NCBI RefSeq assembly: GCF_958298935.1
Contig: NC_084924.1
Coordinates: 24,773,819 to 24,837,818, forward strand
From: Phragmites australis
Lineage: Eukaryota > Streptophyta > Magnoliopsida > Poales > Poaceae
Length of the DNA stretch: 64,000 nt
Direction of reading: 5' to 3'
In this document: positions 1 through 10,777 of the stretch, one piece after another
How the letters are laid out: every line of letters starts with the position of its first letter
Position numbering within the stretch: the first letter of the stretch is position 1
Notes under the pieces: model-generated
Database searches by the model: none
The model's input: the letters and a program-made list of their open reading frames with translations, nothing else
Told to the model about the DNA's origin: nothing
Translations under genes and position numbers: made by a program

Positions 1-345
1 GTGTCAGAAAAACGAGGAGAAGTAGCGTATCAATTGGAGCTACCGCCTCAGCTAGCAGATGTTCATGATGTTTTCCACATCTTACTGTTGAAGAAATGCC
101 TACGAGTTCCTGAAGAGCAAATGCCCCTAGAGGAATAGATGCTGGAGAAGATCCCACCTACATGGAGTATCCTATCAAGATTCCAGAGACGTCAGAGTAA
201 ATCACTAGGAATCAAAGGATCCATATGTTCAAGGTGCACTGATACATCATTCCAAAGAAGAAGCAACCTGGGAAAGAGAATCAGATCTGAAAGTTGAGTT
301 TCCACAGCTTTTCTCTGATTCTTCTAATCTCGACGGTGAGATTCA
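1..345 (+). pseudogene. Ty3/gypsy Tekay-type integrase C-terminus (polyprotein end)
   Basis: This is the last part of a Tekay (Del, chromovirus) gag-pol polyprotein, which would make integrase for inserting the element. Frame 1 reads the conserved C-terminal block containing GEVAYQLELPPQL, VHDVFH and KKCLRVPEEQ, then stops at 136-138. The following chromodomain-like tail (KVHWYIIP, then a degenerate form of the usual ATWERE motif) survives only in other frames to about 345. The 5' part lies outside the window. A polypurine tract and an LTR follow directly, so this is the 3' end of the internal region. Family assignment is firm from the conserved block; the copy is non-functional because of the stop and frameshifts. 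Confidence 0.85.
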
Positions 346-349
346 TATT

Positions 350-362
350 AAGGGGGTAGGAT
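350..362 (+). promoter_or_regulatory. Polypurine tract of the Tekay element
   Basis: The purine run AAGGGGGTAGGA lies immediately before the LTR, where plus-strand DNA synthesis is primed. A matching tract borders the minus-strand Tekay LTR at 29164. Confidence 0.75.
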
Positions 363-1736
363 TGTAACACCCTAATTTCATTTTTTGGAAATAGTAAATA
401 ATTTTTGTTGATAGAATAGAGGTGTTAAGTTTAGTGTTGGAAAACCATAAGAGAAAAGTTTAATTTCTAAATAAAATAATCAATCTAGGTTATATTTTTT
501 GTGTTCCATTCAAGCTGAGAATAGATGCACTAGGGTCTTTATTGTGTGGCAAACGAATTTAAAAAAAAACTCGAGGTGGGCCGTTTGATTTTTGGAAGAA
601 TTTGAAAAGGATTTGCAAAAGAAAAATCAATTCCCTTCTCCTTGGGTATAATCTTTTCCTATCTTTTCTTTTTCTCCTTTTTCTTCTGGCCCATTATCCT
701 TTTTCCGCCCGGGCCAGCCCATTCCCCCATCCTTCTCCTCCTCCCTACCTGGGCCATCGCTCGGCAGCCCAATCCCGTGCCTACCTCCCACCTGGACCGA
801 CCAAACGACAGGCTTGGTAATCCCGTGCCCACCACTATGCAAAGGCGCCTGGCCAAATTCCGCCTCCTCTCTAGCGCCGCTGACCGGTGGGCCCCACACT
901 ATCTAATTCCACGTGCCGCACCGCCTGAGTCCAAGCCGGACACAAGATGATCACGCCGCCGCCTCATCCGAGCTAAAATCTCAACAAACCCGTCGAATCC
1001 ATGCTAATCTCCGCGTTTATTTGCGCCGTGCCTATATTAGTCCGCACCCCCTCCTTCGATTTGTTTTTCTTCGAACCGAACCATCTCTAGCTCCAGCCGT
1101 TGCCGCCATTGTTGTCGTTGCACCGAGCTCCACCATCCGCCACGCTCACCGCCTCTCCGCCCTAACTGAGCACAACTTCGGGACCGCATGCTTGCGAAGA
1201 GCCGATTCAAGTAATTGGAAAACATGTGGAGATATTTCTAGGAGTTGGGAGTTTAGTGATTGTTCACATAGATAAATATGTTGCTTTTGTAACTATTTTT
1301 ATGATAGCATAGTTGGCATTTATGTAAATTTACCTGTTATAGCCTATTCCTTTAATCAAGCTTGTATGTCATATATTTTCCACACTTGCGGAGTACAATA
1401 TGTACTCACACTTACTATTTCCATCCGAATATGCATCAAACTGCTACTCAGACAATGGACACATTGAAGGAGAACCAGACTTCTACGTCGATGAAGATGA
1501 AGATTGCTAGGCTGGTGGATCCCCCAGTCAATACCTGTGGAAGATGGGAGCTTCGCTGTGTTTAGTTTGTGTACTTTAGTTAAAGTCATTGAGGTCTATC
1601 TATTTTGTTTAAGGTAAACGTTGTAATAATGGCACTGTGTGTGATACACTGATGAAGTCACTGCATGTATGAAACTTGATCCTGGCATACATGTGGTTTG
1701 CATCTAGTTTTGTCCCTTTATAAAACCGGTGTGACA
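363..1736 (+). repeat. 3' LTR of Tekay-type gypsy element
   Basis: The LTR begins TGTAACACCC and ends GGTGTGACA, the usual Tekay termini, giving 1374 bp. It follows integrase C-terminus and polypurine tract, so it is the 3' LTR. U3 runs to a TATA-like CTATATTAG near 1032. The C-rich leader and the segment with the direct ATGTACTCACAC motif (about 1398) resemble the minus-strand copy at 26.3-29.2 kb. Small ORFs inside it are not genes. Confidence 0.8.
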
Positions 1737-1973
1737 GCTTGAGTCGAGGACGATGAGCCCATGTCTGCTTCGGATACGTTCAATACTGCCAACAATCCTC
1801 AAATCATACAAGGTCTAATTACAAGATCATGTGCACGACAATTAGACCACCAGGTGAACTCATTTCTTGCTGTCCATGCTTCTTTGGTTGGATTACTATT
1901 AAATTCTTGTAATGTTTTATTGCTTAGGAACATAGGAGAAGCACCACAACCTTACGCGGATGTTACCCCTTAG
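1737..1973 (+). pseudogene. Ty3/gypsy polyprotein C-terminal fragment
   Basis: After the LTR, a frame passing through 1761 reads to a stop at 1971-1973. It contains IQGLITRSCARQLDHQV and LLNSCNVLLLRNIGE, a degenerate form of the 'GPITRARARQL...' tail found at the end of some grass gypsy polyproteins. It belongs to a different element from the Tekay copy before it, which appears inserted here. A stop at 1740-1742 marks the upstream limit. The exact gypsy lineage was not determined. Confidence 0.6.
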
Positions 1974-2671
1974 ACTCGAGGCAGAGCTCTAGTCGTGGTC
2001 ATGGTCGAAGTCGTGGTTGTCGTTGTGGTCGAGTCTCAAGACAACACATCAGTAAAACGAGCATAACTCTCTCATACGAAGTCCGTTTTAGGCAATCTTT
2101 GACATTCTGAAAAGCTTACGATGAGCCATTTCTAATGGATATGAGCTCGACCAAATATTCCTTATAATCTAGTTAGGGTCAAATAAATAAGGTGTTGCTC
2201 CACCATTTTAGACCTACTTGGGTCTTGTAATCATGTCGGGATCGGAGTCCAGGTTGTGTACTCCTCTATCCACGGCTGCACAATCTTAGATCAATCTCCT
2301 CAAGTCCCCCTATAAATATACAGTAGTTGTCATAGTTTTGGCTTGGGTTTAGCTTAGATTATTCTATTTTAGATAGTTTCACCGTTTATCAGTTTGTTGA
2401 ACACCAACTCGAGTACTTCCTTGGTAATTAGTAATATTTATATTGCATCTACCTATTCTTGCTTGTGTTCTCGATTCATTTATAGGCAAAACCTTCTTGG
2501 CAAGGTCAACCGCGTCTTGACATGGTTGATAACCACAGAGTAGTGATGTAGTGGTTGCGAGAGTTCTTGATATGTTCTGATCGGAGCCTTTGGATCATCA
2601 GCATCGAAGCTTCACCAAATCAACTTATCATATTACCTACGGAAGATTGGTCATCTCCGCATCAGAATGAC
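1974..2671 (+). repeat. Putative LTR or 3' noncoding part of the same gypsy element
   Basis: Directly downstream of the polyprotein end, this stretch has a GTCGTGGTCATGGTCGAAGT-like low-complexity start, then the 'CTCATACGAAGTCCGTTTTAGG' type of text seen in grass gypsy LTRs. A TATA box (TATAAATATA) sits at 2311-2320. LTR borders could not be fixed because no clean TG...CA pair was found. Confidence 0.4.
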
Positions 2672-3821
2672 ATTGGATAGATAGTAAATATATTTTCATA
2701 TAACTCGACTCTTTAAACAATTAGATGTCTCTTCAAATAAATAGTCATGCCTCCAATGCCAATTCTCATTGACATCCTTAAGGATATTCATTTCACAAAG
2801 AGACTAAAAACAAATTTTACTTAAAGAAATATTATTCTCAAAGCACAAACATAGGATGAGATTCCTCTAAATATGAGCATCCAAGTACTTGTATTGCTTG
2901 TAATATACACATTGTTCATTCAATAATTTAGAGGAGTTTACCCTATATTTTGAGTTGAGGCACAAAATGAATTTACAAAGGAAATACTTATACCAAGAAT
3001 GAACTTACAACCATGAGGTCATGTAGATTAAGTTCATCTTCCATAGCCATCACCACGTCTGAATTCTCTAGTGTTTCTTTAACCTTCTATAGCTCACAAA
3101 GACACAGAATGGTAAAATTCATAAGAATTGTAACTAGAGTTTTAGCAATTACCACCCCTCTTTCAAATGTCTCCTTGAACACCATTGATGGAATGGTTTC
3201 TTGAACACTTGATAGGCTTTTGACGAAGCACTTAAGGTAGAGGTCCAATTTTAACTTCTTTCTTCATCTCAATATACCTTCAATCTTCTGTAGATTTTGA
3301 AACTTCCGAATTTAGCACGGAATGTTTGGTTTACAAAGACTGGAGCCTCCAGATTCAATCCGAAATATCTGGATTATCCAAAAAGCTAAGATGCTTGGGG
3401 TTTCATGAGTCTTTATCTTTTCTTGATATTTTTTCTTGATGAGCACCACAAAGTATTAATTGTCTGCATCTCTCACAAGACTTTGCTCTAGAGAGCATTA
3501 TTAAACGTATAACTTTATAAGAATGTAGAATTTGAAGCAAAAACTACCTAACTGACTTTGAGTGTTCACAATCATAAAACGATTGTGAACGATTCACACC
3601 TACATAACATTAAAGAGGCTAGATATTTCAAAGTAGGTACTCGTTATTGAGATGTCATTGGTTCTTAATGGTGGATTAATAATCTTCATACTTGGCAATC
3701 TTTCCACGAATGATGAGAAATATGATTTGAAAGAAAACTTGATATAAGATTCATAACAAAAATTCTTCTCAAGTGAGCCAAGTCTTCAATGCCCAAGTAC
3801 CTATTTAGAAAATTAAGAACT
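2672..3821 (-). other. Unresolved AT-rich stretch, probably part of the minus-strand Sirevirus
   Basis: No coding frame was recognised. It lies next to the gag remnant that starts at 3822 and may be degraded Sirevirus internal or 3' noncoding sequence. The CCGAA and CTGGAG/CTCCAG motifs near 3310-3380 recall the repeats in Sirevirus LTRs, but no border or second LTR was found. Confidence 0.3.
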
Positions 3822-6445
3822 TTATGGTACCCAAGCCATGTTGGGTCCTTTAAGATTAGTCACAAGAAACTTATGCACCCAAATGGCCCTTGCATTAGAA
3901 TGAGATGAATTAATCACCATAGCAACACAAGTACCAGTCTTAACCTTTCTAAGAAAATATTGATCATTATTGAAAGATTTAAGCTTAGGAATGCTACTCT
4001 TAGGATAATTTTTACCAATATGTCCCTTTTCATGGCATGTGTAGCAAATTTTTCCACCAAACCTCTTCATTTTAGGCTCCTCACCTTTATGACCATTTGT
4101 CTGACCCTTCGTTTCTATGATCTTGAAATGGCTTGATGCCTCTTCTTTTAATGTTGATCATCATGATAAGAATTTCCTTGATCTCTTGATGATGGAGCTT
4201 CTTTCTTCATAGAACTCTTGTCTTATTGTCCCTTGATCAAGGATCTCTTCTTCTTCTTCAAAGGGTAATCCCGAACATGATGACCCTCTTTCATGCACTT
4301 GAAGCAAGTCATGAGTGCGGTGGTCTTCTTTTGACCTTGACCCTTCTTTTTGGTATTGTTGGACTTGTTCTTGTTGGAATTTAATCCAAGTCCACTTTTT
4401 TCTTTTGGATGTCTTCGGTCTTTAAGCATCTCATCTAGAGTGGTCTTTCCTTTGAAGCACTAATTAATTCTTTCTTCAAAGAATTAACTTGATCCTTGAG
4501 CTTCTTTATTTCCTCTACAAGATTAAACCCACAAATGAAACTAGAGGATACATTAATGTTAGAGCAATAAGAAATAATAGACAATTGATAATTGGATATT
4601 GAATATACATTAAATGAATTGCTAGGACTAGCACATGTTTAATCTACATTATGCAAAGAATGTGTGCTATTGTCCACATGAGGTTTATAGGATTTTACCG
4701 TTATGATCATTACCTCATGAGCTATTTCTAGCATGGTATGAGAAGCTACAAGATTTTCATGAGTGCACAAAAGCTCATCATGATTTTCTTGTAGTTTCTC
4801 ATACTTGCTAGTTAGCTTTTCAATTTGAACCCTTAGCTCAATATTTTCCTTCTCTAAAGATGCTACTTGAGAAAGAGAGTTAGTGGCACAAGCATCATCA
4901 ATAGGAGAAATAGTGGATTTGTCCTTAGATAAAATATTGTAATTAGCACATGATTTTCTAAATCCACTAGAGGCATAGCATCTAATTTATCAATCAAAGA
5001 AATATGCTTAACTTTAAGATCCCCATAAAGACTAGATAACAAACTATGAGATTCTTGAAGTTTTTCGTATTTCCCATTTAAGGCCTTAAGTTCTTCTATT
5101 TTCTTAATGAGGGATTCCTCTTACATCTCGAGGCTTTTCTCGTGGCCTTCTATTATGCGCGTGAGTTTGATCATTTTAGGGATATCCTTTTTTTTCTCAA
5201 AAGATCAAACCTGAGCTCATCACCATCACTAGCACTAAAACTAACATTGACATGATTATCCTCACTTATCGCTTTGTTTTTACCTTTTTGTCATAAGGCA
5301 CAATGGAGAATCGGTGTCTGGGGATGAGCACCTTAGAGAAGTGGATGCATCACTTTCAAATTAAGGACAATCCATGCTATAATATTTGTATTGATGAGGT
5401 CTATAACACATCCTCCTTGATATTCTTTTAGATGGACCTTTCTTCTTCATTTTTCTATAGGTCTTTCTACCAAAGCTTTGTCTTCAGTAAGCTTCTATTT
5501 CCTTCAAAATATTAGTCTGACAAATACTAATAGAAATAGATGCATTGTCCTTACCTTTTTGCCATTAGGCACAATGGACAATCGGTGTGAGGGGATGAGC
5601 ACCTTAGAGAAGTGGATGCATCACTTTCAAATTAAGGACAATCCATGCTATAATATTTGTATTGATGAGATCTATAACACATCCTCCTTGATCTTCTTTT
5701 AGATGGACCTTTCTTCTTCATTTTTCTTGAGGTCTTTCTACCAAAGCTTTGTCTCTAGTAAGCTTCTATTTCCTTCAAAATATTAGTCTCACAAATACTA
5801 ATGGAAATAGATGCATTAAAATGAGGACAATTGACCATATCATCATGATAAAAAGACATTTTTTGCACTAGATTACATGGAAGCATTAACAACACTAGTT
5901 GATATGAAATTTGCACTAGTAGTGTTGTCAAAGTCGAAATGAAGGTTTGAACACTTATTAATCACACTCACCATATCATTACCTTGCTCGGATTTTTTAA
6001 TTGGTGAGGTGGATGACAAAGTGACATCCTCTTTGACAAGTTAGGAAGTCATTTGGTGCTCTTCATGATATGATGATGAAGTAGAACATTTCTCAAATGA
6101 CGTCTCCGGAAAAAGTTCTTCTATATCACATTTGGACTTGTCATATCTTTCTTTAAGAGAAGGCCAAATGAGATGAGCGCCTTCAAGCAGGAAGATGGAT
6201 TCAACCACATCTATACTCAAAACATTAAATAAAGCATTAGTTGCTTAAGCATTAACATGTATGCATTTCTCTTCCTTTTACCCTGATAAAAGTTTATCAT
6301 TAGGAGGAGAAATGCTCACATCTACAACTCACTCTATTAGAGGACCCATGGTTCTAAAAATTAATAGCATGCAAGTACTTCACTCAAAATAATTAGAACC
6401 ATCTAATAGGAGTGACTCTATGTGCACTAATCCACTAGTCGACAT
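3822..6445 (-). pseudogene. Sirevirus (Ty1/copia) gag, broken
   Basis: Gag is the structural protein of the retrotransposon particle. On the minus strand an ATG at 6445 starts a frame with SLLLDGSNY followed by MGPLIE, the usual N-terminus of Sirevirus gag, and then FNVLSIDVVESIF and SLKERYDKSKCDIEELF of the central domain. Two CCHC-like zinc knuckles follow: CFKCMKEGHHVRDYP near 4290-4330 and CYTCHEKGHIGKNYP near 4010-4045; the fourth cysteine is replaced by tyrosine in both. The region ends with VTNLKGPNMAWVP. Many stops and frameshifts and an internal 271-bp duplication break it. It lies directly downstream of its PBS and LTR. Pol is missing. Confidence 0.8.
5280..5817 (-). repeat. Tandem duplication, two copies of about 271 bp, in gag
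   Basis: The block with AATCGGTGT, GGGGATGAGCACCTTAGAGA and AAATTAAGGACAATCCATGC occurs twice, at 5301 and 5572, a spacing of 271 bp. The copies are almost identical. Since 271 is not a multiple of three, the duplication shifts the frame. Confidence 0.9.
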
Positions 6446-6485
6446 CTTTACTCTTTAGGCGATAAAGCCCTAAAAAGATAGACTT

Positions 6486-6498
6486 GGCTCTGATACCA
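6486..6498 (-). promoter_or_regulatory. Primer-binding site (initiator tRNA-Met)
   Basis: The minus strand reads TGGTATCAGAGCC two bases inside the LTR end. This is the standard copia PBS, complementary to the 3' end of initiator methionine tRNA. It fixes the element's direction and shows the LTR at 6501-8930 is the 5' LTR. Confidence 0.9.
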
Positions 6499-6500
6499 AT

Positions 6501-8930
6501 TGAAAGTATAATGATGTCGCCTAGAAAGGGGGTGAATAGGCATTTTTATAAAAAAATCATCACATTTTACCGTTGGTCTAAACTTGCACTAGAAAATAAA
6601 AATGGATTTTCACAAATGAAAGTCCTAAATATGATAAGCTCAACTAGTGTACAATGACCCTAAAAAAGTGTGAAGGTTACAATCCTAGGATGACAAAGAT
6701 TACTCAACTCTAGCAAAAGATATGCAATAAAACTCAAAAAGAAAATCCTAAACACGCTGTTCATTCAGATACTCCATATTGACCCGGATACTCCGGGTTC
6801 AGAGCTAATTGTTTAAAATCCGGACCTCCTGAGTTCAATCCAGAACCTCTGTGTTCAGTAGAGAATGAACTCAAAATCAAAATTAAACAGCGCCTAAAGG
6901 GTTCTAGCTCAAACTAAGTAAAACCGTGTGTTTCAAGTGATAATTCCAAGAAGAGTAATGGAGAACTTACAATCAAATACACACGAATAAGTAGATCGAG
7001 CAAACTACACAAATATTAAGAAAGAACACAGGAACTTGAAAATAAAAAGAGGAGACATGTGATTTGTTTCCTGAAGTTCGGACACCTCCACTAGAGGTTC
7101 CTACATCTCCGTTGAGGGGCTCGGTTATACTTGAGCCGGGTCTCTCACAACCCTTTTCCTCACCAAGCTTTGTCACACTTGAGCTTAGGTTTCCACTCTT
7201 GATTTCTTCCCTTTTAGAGGTGAAATCGAAGCCTTCGCAAACTTCCTATGGCATACCACAACCTTGGGTGCTCGCTGGCGATGCCTAGCCACCTAGGAGC
7301 TTCATGCTCCAAGAGTAACAAATGCTTCGTGAACTTCTTATCGATGAACTCGAGTTCTCAAGATGGGAGATACACTTACTTGCACTCAAACTTGCAATCT
7401 CTCAACCTAACTCACTTTTTTTCTAAAATCAAACACTAGATTGGAGTAGGAGGGAGTTCTTTTGGCTCCAGAAGGTTTTTCTTTCATGCCCAAGTAGCAA
7501 CAAACAAGTGTGGCAGTAAGGGAGTATTTATACCCTCCCCCCCCCCCCAAACTAGCCATTACACTGCTTTTTGTACTGACCCGGAGTATCTGGGTCAACT
7601 CGGAGTCTTCGGGTTAGCATTAGAATGCATAACCGAGAGCCCTGACTGGAGTAAAGTCTGGAGACTCCAACCACCCAAAGTATCAAGGTCAACCCAGAAT
7701 ATCCAGATAAAACACTTTGGCCTTAACAAACCACCTAGCTCGAAGCTAAAACCGGAGACTCCGACCTGAAGTATTCGAGTTTAGTACAGCTGACTCTCTA
7801 AAAACGATGATAACTTTTGATCCCGAAGTATGATTTCGATGATTTTAGACTCAAAAGCTTATTCAAAGGGCTACACGTCCCAACTAAATTCATGATCACA
7901 AACACATTTGATCAAACTAGAAACACTCCAAAACCCAATTCGGACACTTCCACACTTTCCACATCGGATTCCAAAACCGAACTCTCACTTTGGGTTGATT
8001 AGAAACTCTTGAGCATTGAGACACAACAAATAGCTCTACGTTGTATCCCTCTTAATAATGCGGCGCATCTATACTTAAATTCTAATTTAAAACTCGTTTG
8101 AACCAATTTGAGCCTTTGAAAACTTTCAAGGACCACTTCTTTCTTTCAAACCTTGAGGGTTGCCAACTTCCATATAATCTTCACTCCATCTCTTATTGAT
8201 TCTTCGTATAATTGATGCGAGTCACCCATAGCTTCCCATGGCCTCATATAGTCCATTGGCACAAAGCCTTCACTCGCTCTTCACCATTGCCTTGGTCCTT
8301 CAACGCCAAGCCATTTGCTTTCCCTTCACTACTAGATAGTCCATTGTAGCTGAGTCTTGCTTGCCCTTCACTGTCTCACCATAGAAAATAATTTTGTATC
8401 TAATATCTTCAATAAATTGACTTTATCATATATGGAGTCCAATCTTGTTCTTCACTCTTGGCATGTATGACTTCAACTCAACTTATGCCTTCTTATAGAT
8501 CCTAACCCCTACTCAGTATCAAGCACAAAGCACATGGGTTAGTCCATAAAACTCTATTGACAATGACATACCTTTAGTTACTTGATCTCCATAAGTAACT
8601 TAGCTTCTTCTTCTTCTTCTTATGAACATCACTAAGATCTCAATGACTTTGATGCAATTCATTGAACTTATGGCATTTCTCAATGAATACATACTTCATT
8701 TCTTATGCATCTCCTATGGAATACCTAATAACAATTCTTATCATCATTGTTAATCCATAGGTTTGTAATCACTTACCCCAGCATCATCTAGAGCTCAATG
8801 ATCTTGATGCATATCTCTCCTCTATGCATCACCTATGGAACATCTTACTAACAATTCTCAACAACATAGTTAGTCCATAGGTATTGTCATTAATTACTAA
8901 AACCACATATAAGGAATAGATGCACTTTCA
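6501..8930 (-). repeat. 5' LTR of minus-strand Sirevirus
   Basis: On the minus strand the LTR starts TGAAAGTGCATCTATTCC at 8930 and ends CTTTCA at 6501. The TGAAAG/CTTTCA ends are perfect inverted repeats, and the length is 2430 bp. A TATA box is at 7523-7532, so U3 is about 8930-7540. Palindrome-like repeats such as CCCGGATACTCCGGG (6783-6797) and relatives at 7575-7780 are scattered through it. The PBS follows directly. Confidence 0.9.
7523..7532 (-). promoter_or_regulatory. TATA box of the Sirevirus LTR
   Basis: The minus strand reads TATAAATACT here, directly after a run of 12 G. It is at the position expected for the U3/R border of this LTR. Confidence 0.6.
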
Positions 8931-9198
8931 ATGACTCCATCGGATCCCAAGATCTTCACGTATTGATAAGCATAACGCATGGCTACCATGAATTTTGTGA
9001 GAGTAGGTCTTCCCAAGATGGCATTATATGTCATCTCAAAGTCGACCACGTCGAACAGAATCTTTTCTTCCAAAAGTTATCATGCTTCCCAAAAGTAATA
9101 GGGAGCAATATTTGTCGTATGGGGGTGGCTGAAGATCCGAGTACTATACCGTGGAAGTTTGAGTAACCGGCTTGATAGCAGACTGGGAGATCTGCATC
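8931..9198 (-). pseudogene. Tat-lineage gypsy protease-region fragment
   Basis: The minus strand carries a frame with GIVLGSSATPIRQILLPITFG and, after a frameshift near 9045, FDVVDFEMTYNAILGRPTL and KFMVAMRYAYQYVKILG. This is the protease to reverse-transcriptase linker typical of Tat/RIRE2-like gypsy polyproteins. The fragment is trapped between two oppositely oriented Sirevirus LTRs (6501-8930 and 9199-10723), so it was the older sequence into which both inserted. It has no function left. Confidence 0.75.
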
Positions 9199-9489
9199 TG
9201 AAAGTGCATCTAGGCACCCTATGTGGGTTTTGATGATTGACAACAAACGATTAAGGGACAAATATGTTCAATGAGTATTTGAATATGTAAAACTCCCGTT
9301 GATGAAAGCTAAATGATGTTGGCGATCACTAAAATGAAGAAAAAATACGGTGCATGGTTATTCCTATAGTTATACAATTTTACTTTAATTTGAGTATAGT
9401 AATATCTTAGTGCTCAAAGTCAATCCTTAGAATGAGAGACACAATCCACAACAAGGACACTTGTTTTTAAAACGTTCTATTGATATCGC

Positions 9490-9775
9490 AAGTTCCGATA
9501 TATGTCGGGGTGTCCAGCGTGTTAAAATTTTGAGTGATCGGGAAGTTCTCTATTGAATCAAAAGTTCTGATGTTTTGGATTGGAAGTTCCGATGTTGAAC
9601 GGAGTGTCCAGCGTGTTAAAATTTTGAGCGCTCGAGAAGTTCTCTGTTGAATCGGAAGTTATGATGTTTTGGATCAGAAGTTCCGATGTTGATCGGAGTG
9701 TCCGGTGTGTTAAAATTTTGAGCACTTGGGAAGTTGTCTGTTGAATCAAAAGTTCCGACGTACTTAGTCAGAAGT
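9490..9775 (+). repeat. Three tandem copies of a 94-bp U3 repeat
   Basis: The marker GTGTTAAAATTTTGAG recurs at 9519, 9613 and 9707, a spacing of exactly 94 bp. Each unit also holds AAGTTCCGAT and TGTCCAGC/TGTCCGG motifs. It lies upstream of the TATA box and could be an enhancer-like array. Confidence 0.85.
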
Positions 9776-9918
9776 TCCAATGTGTGTATATTTCCAGTTT
9801 CGGTTTGGGTAGAGTAAGGCATAGCTGTTACTTTGAATAGATAGTAAGTTCCGAACTTAAGGTCAGAAATTTTGATGTGGGCTAGAAAAGTACCTAATGC
9901 CTAGTTTTTGGAGATACC

Positions 9919-9927
9919 CTATAAATA
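9919..9927 (+). promoter_or_regulatory. TATA box of the plus-strand Sirevirus LTR
   Basis: CTATAAATA is followed by a pyrimidine-rich leader and lies downstream of the U3 repeats. Confidence 0.6.
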
Positions 9928-10725
9928 CCCTTTGTTTTACCCTCTCTGAGCTACTGCTGTCTTGACAGGAAAACATCTCTCTTGAGCCCTAAAGTCTACC
10001 TTGCTTTGTGCTACATCTTGAGAATGGGATTTGAGTGAGAGATATAGTGGAAGTGATTTCATATTCATCTTTGAGCACTAGGTTTCATCTCCAAGCTTTG
10101 CTTCATACGCATTTGTTACTCTTGGAGATTGAGATCTTCTAGATGGCTAAGAGTCATTCACGAGCCACTGATTCACTTGTGGTGCGCCGTGAGGAGTTTG
10201 TGATGGCCGGATTCTGCCTCCAAAAGGGAAGGAATACCAAGTGGAGTCGAGGAGTACTTTGTTCAACCTCACGAGAAAAATGGTTGAAAGAGACCCGACT
10301 CAAGTGTGACCTAGCCCCTCAGTAGAGACGTAGAATCTCCTCAATGATCTGAACTTTAGGAAAAAAATTCGTTGTGTCTCCCTCTTTGGTTATTCTTATC
10401 TCTTATTCAATTTCGAGTAATTCATTTACTATCTTGAGTTAGACTTTGTGCTTGCTAGTTTTACTTTAAATTGAATAGCATCATACCCTGTTGGATCAAG
10501 CATTTCGTTGTTTAATTTATTGTTGCTCGTAAAGCTAGCTAAGTTCACTTTTTAGGCATATCAGTAGTTTCAATCGTATACATCAGAACTTATGGTTTAA
10601 GTTGAAACATCTGATATTTATATCAGAATAATAGATATCTTTTTTTCGCTATGGTATTCTGTTATAAAATTTGCAAAAGCTCCTATTCACCTTCCCCCCT
10701 CTAGACCGTATCTTGATCCTTTAAT

Positions 10726-10738
10726 TGGTATTAGAGCC
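10726..10738 (+). promoter_or_regulatory. Primer-binding site (initiator tRNA-Met)
   Basis: TGGTATTAGAGCC differs by one base from the standard TGGTATCAGAGCC and begins two bases after the LTR. It identifies the preceding LTR as a 5' LTR. Confidence 0.85.
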
Positions 10739-10777
10739 TAATCTCCTAATTAGGCTTAACAGCTTGGAGAATTCAAG

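Larger units (their letters stand above)
9199..10723 (+). repeat. 5' LTR of plus-strand Sirevirus
   Basis: The LTR begins TGAAAGTGCATCTAGG and ends around TCTTGATCCTTTA, just before the PBS. A TATA box (CTATAAATA) lies at 9919-9927. Three 94-bp tandem repeats rich in AAGTTCCGATGT lie in U3. The small ORF at 10143-10325 is inside U5 and is not a gene. Confidence 0.85.

Noticed and set aside
2667..2671. ATGAC as the partner of the 5-bp target duplication after 8930
   Set aside because: ATGAC does follow the LTR at 8931-8935, but the sequence after 2671 is not an LTR start; a 5-bp match is likely chance.
6486..6498. tRNA gene fragment
   Set aside because: Only the 13-base primer-binding site is present, next to an LTR.
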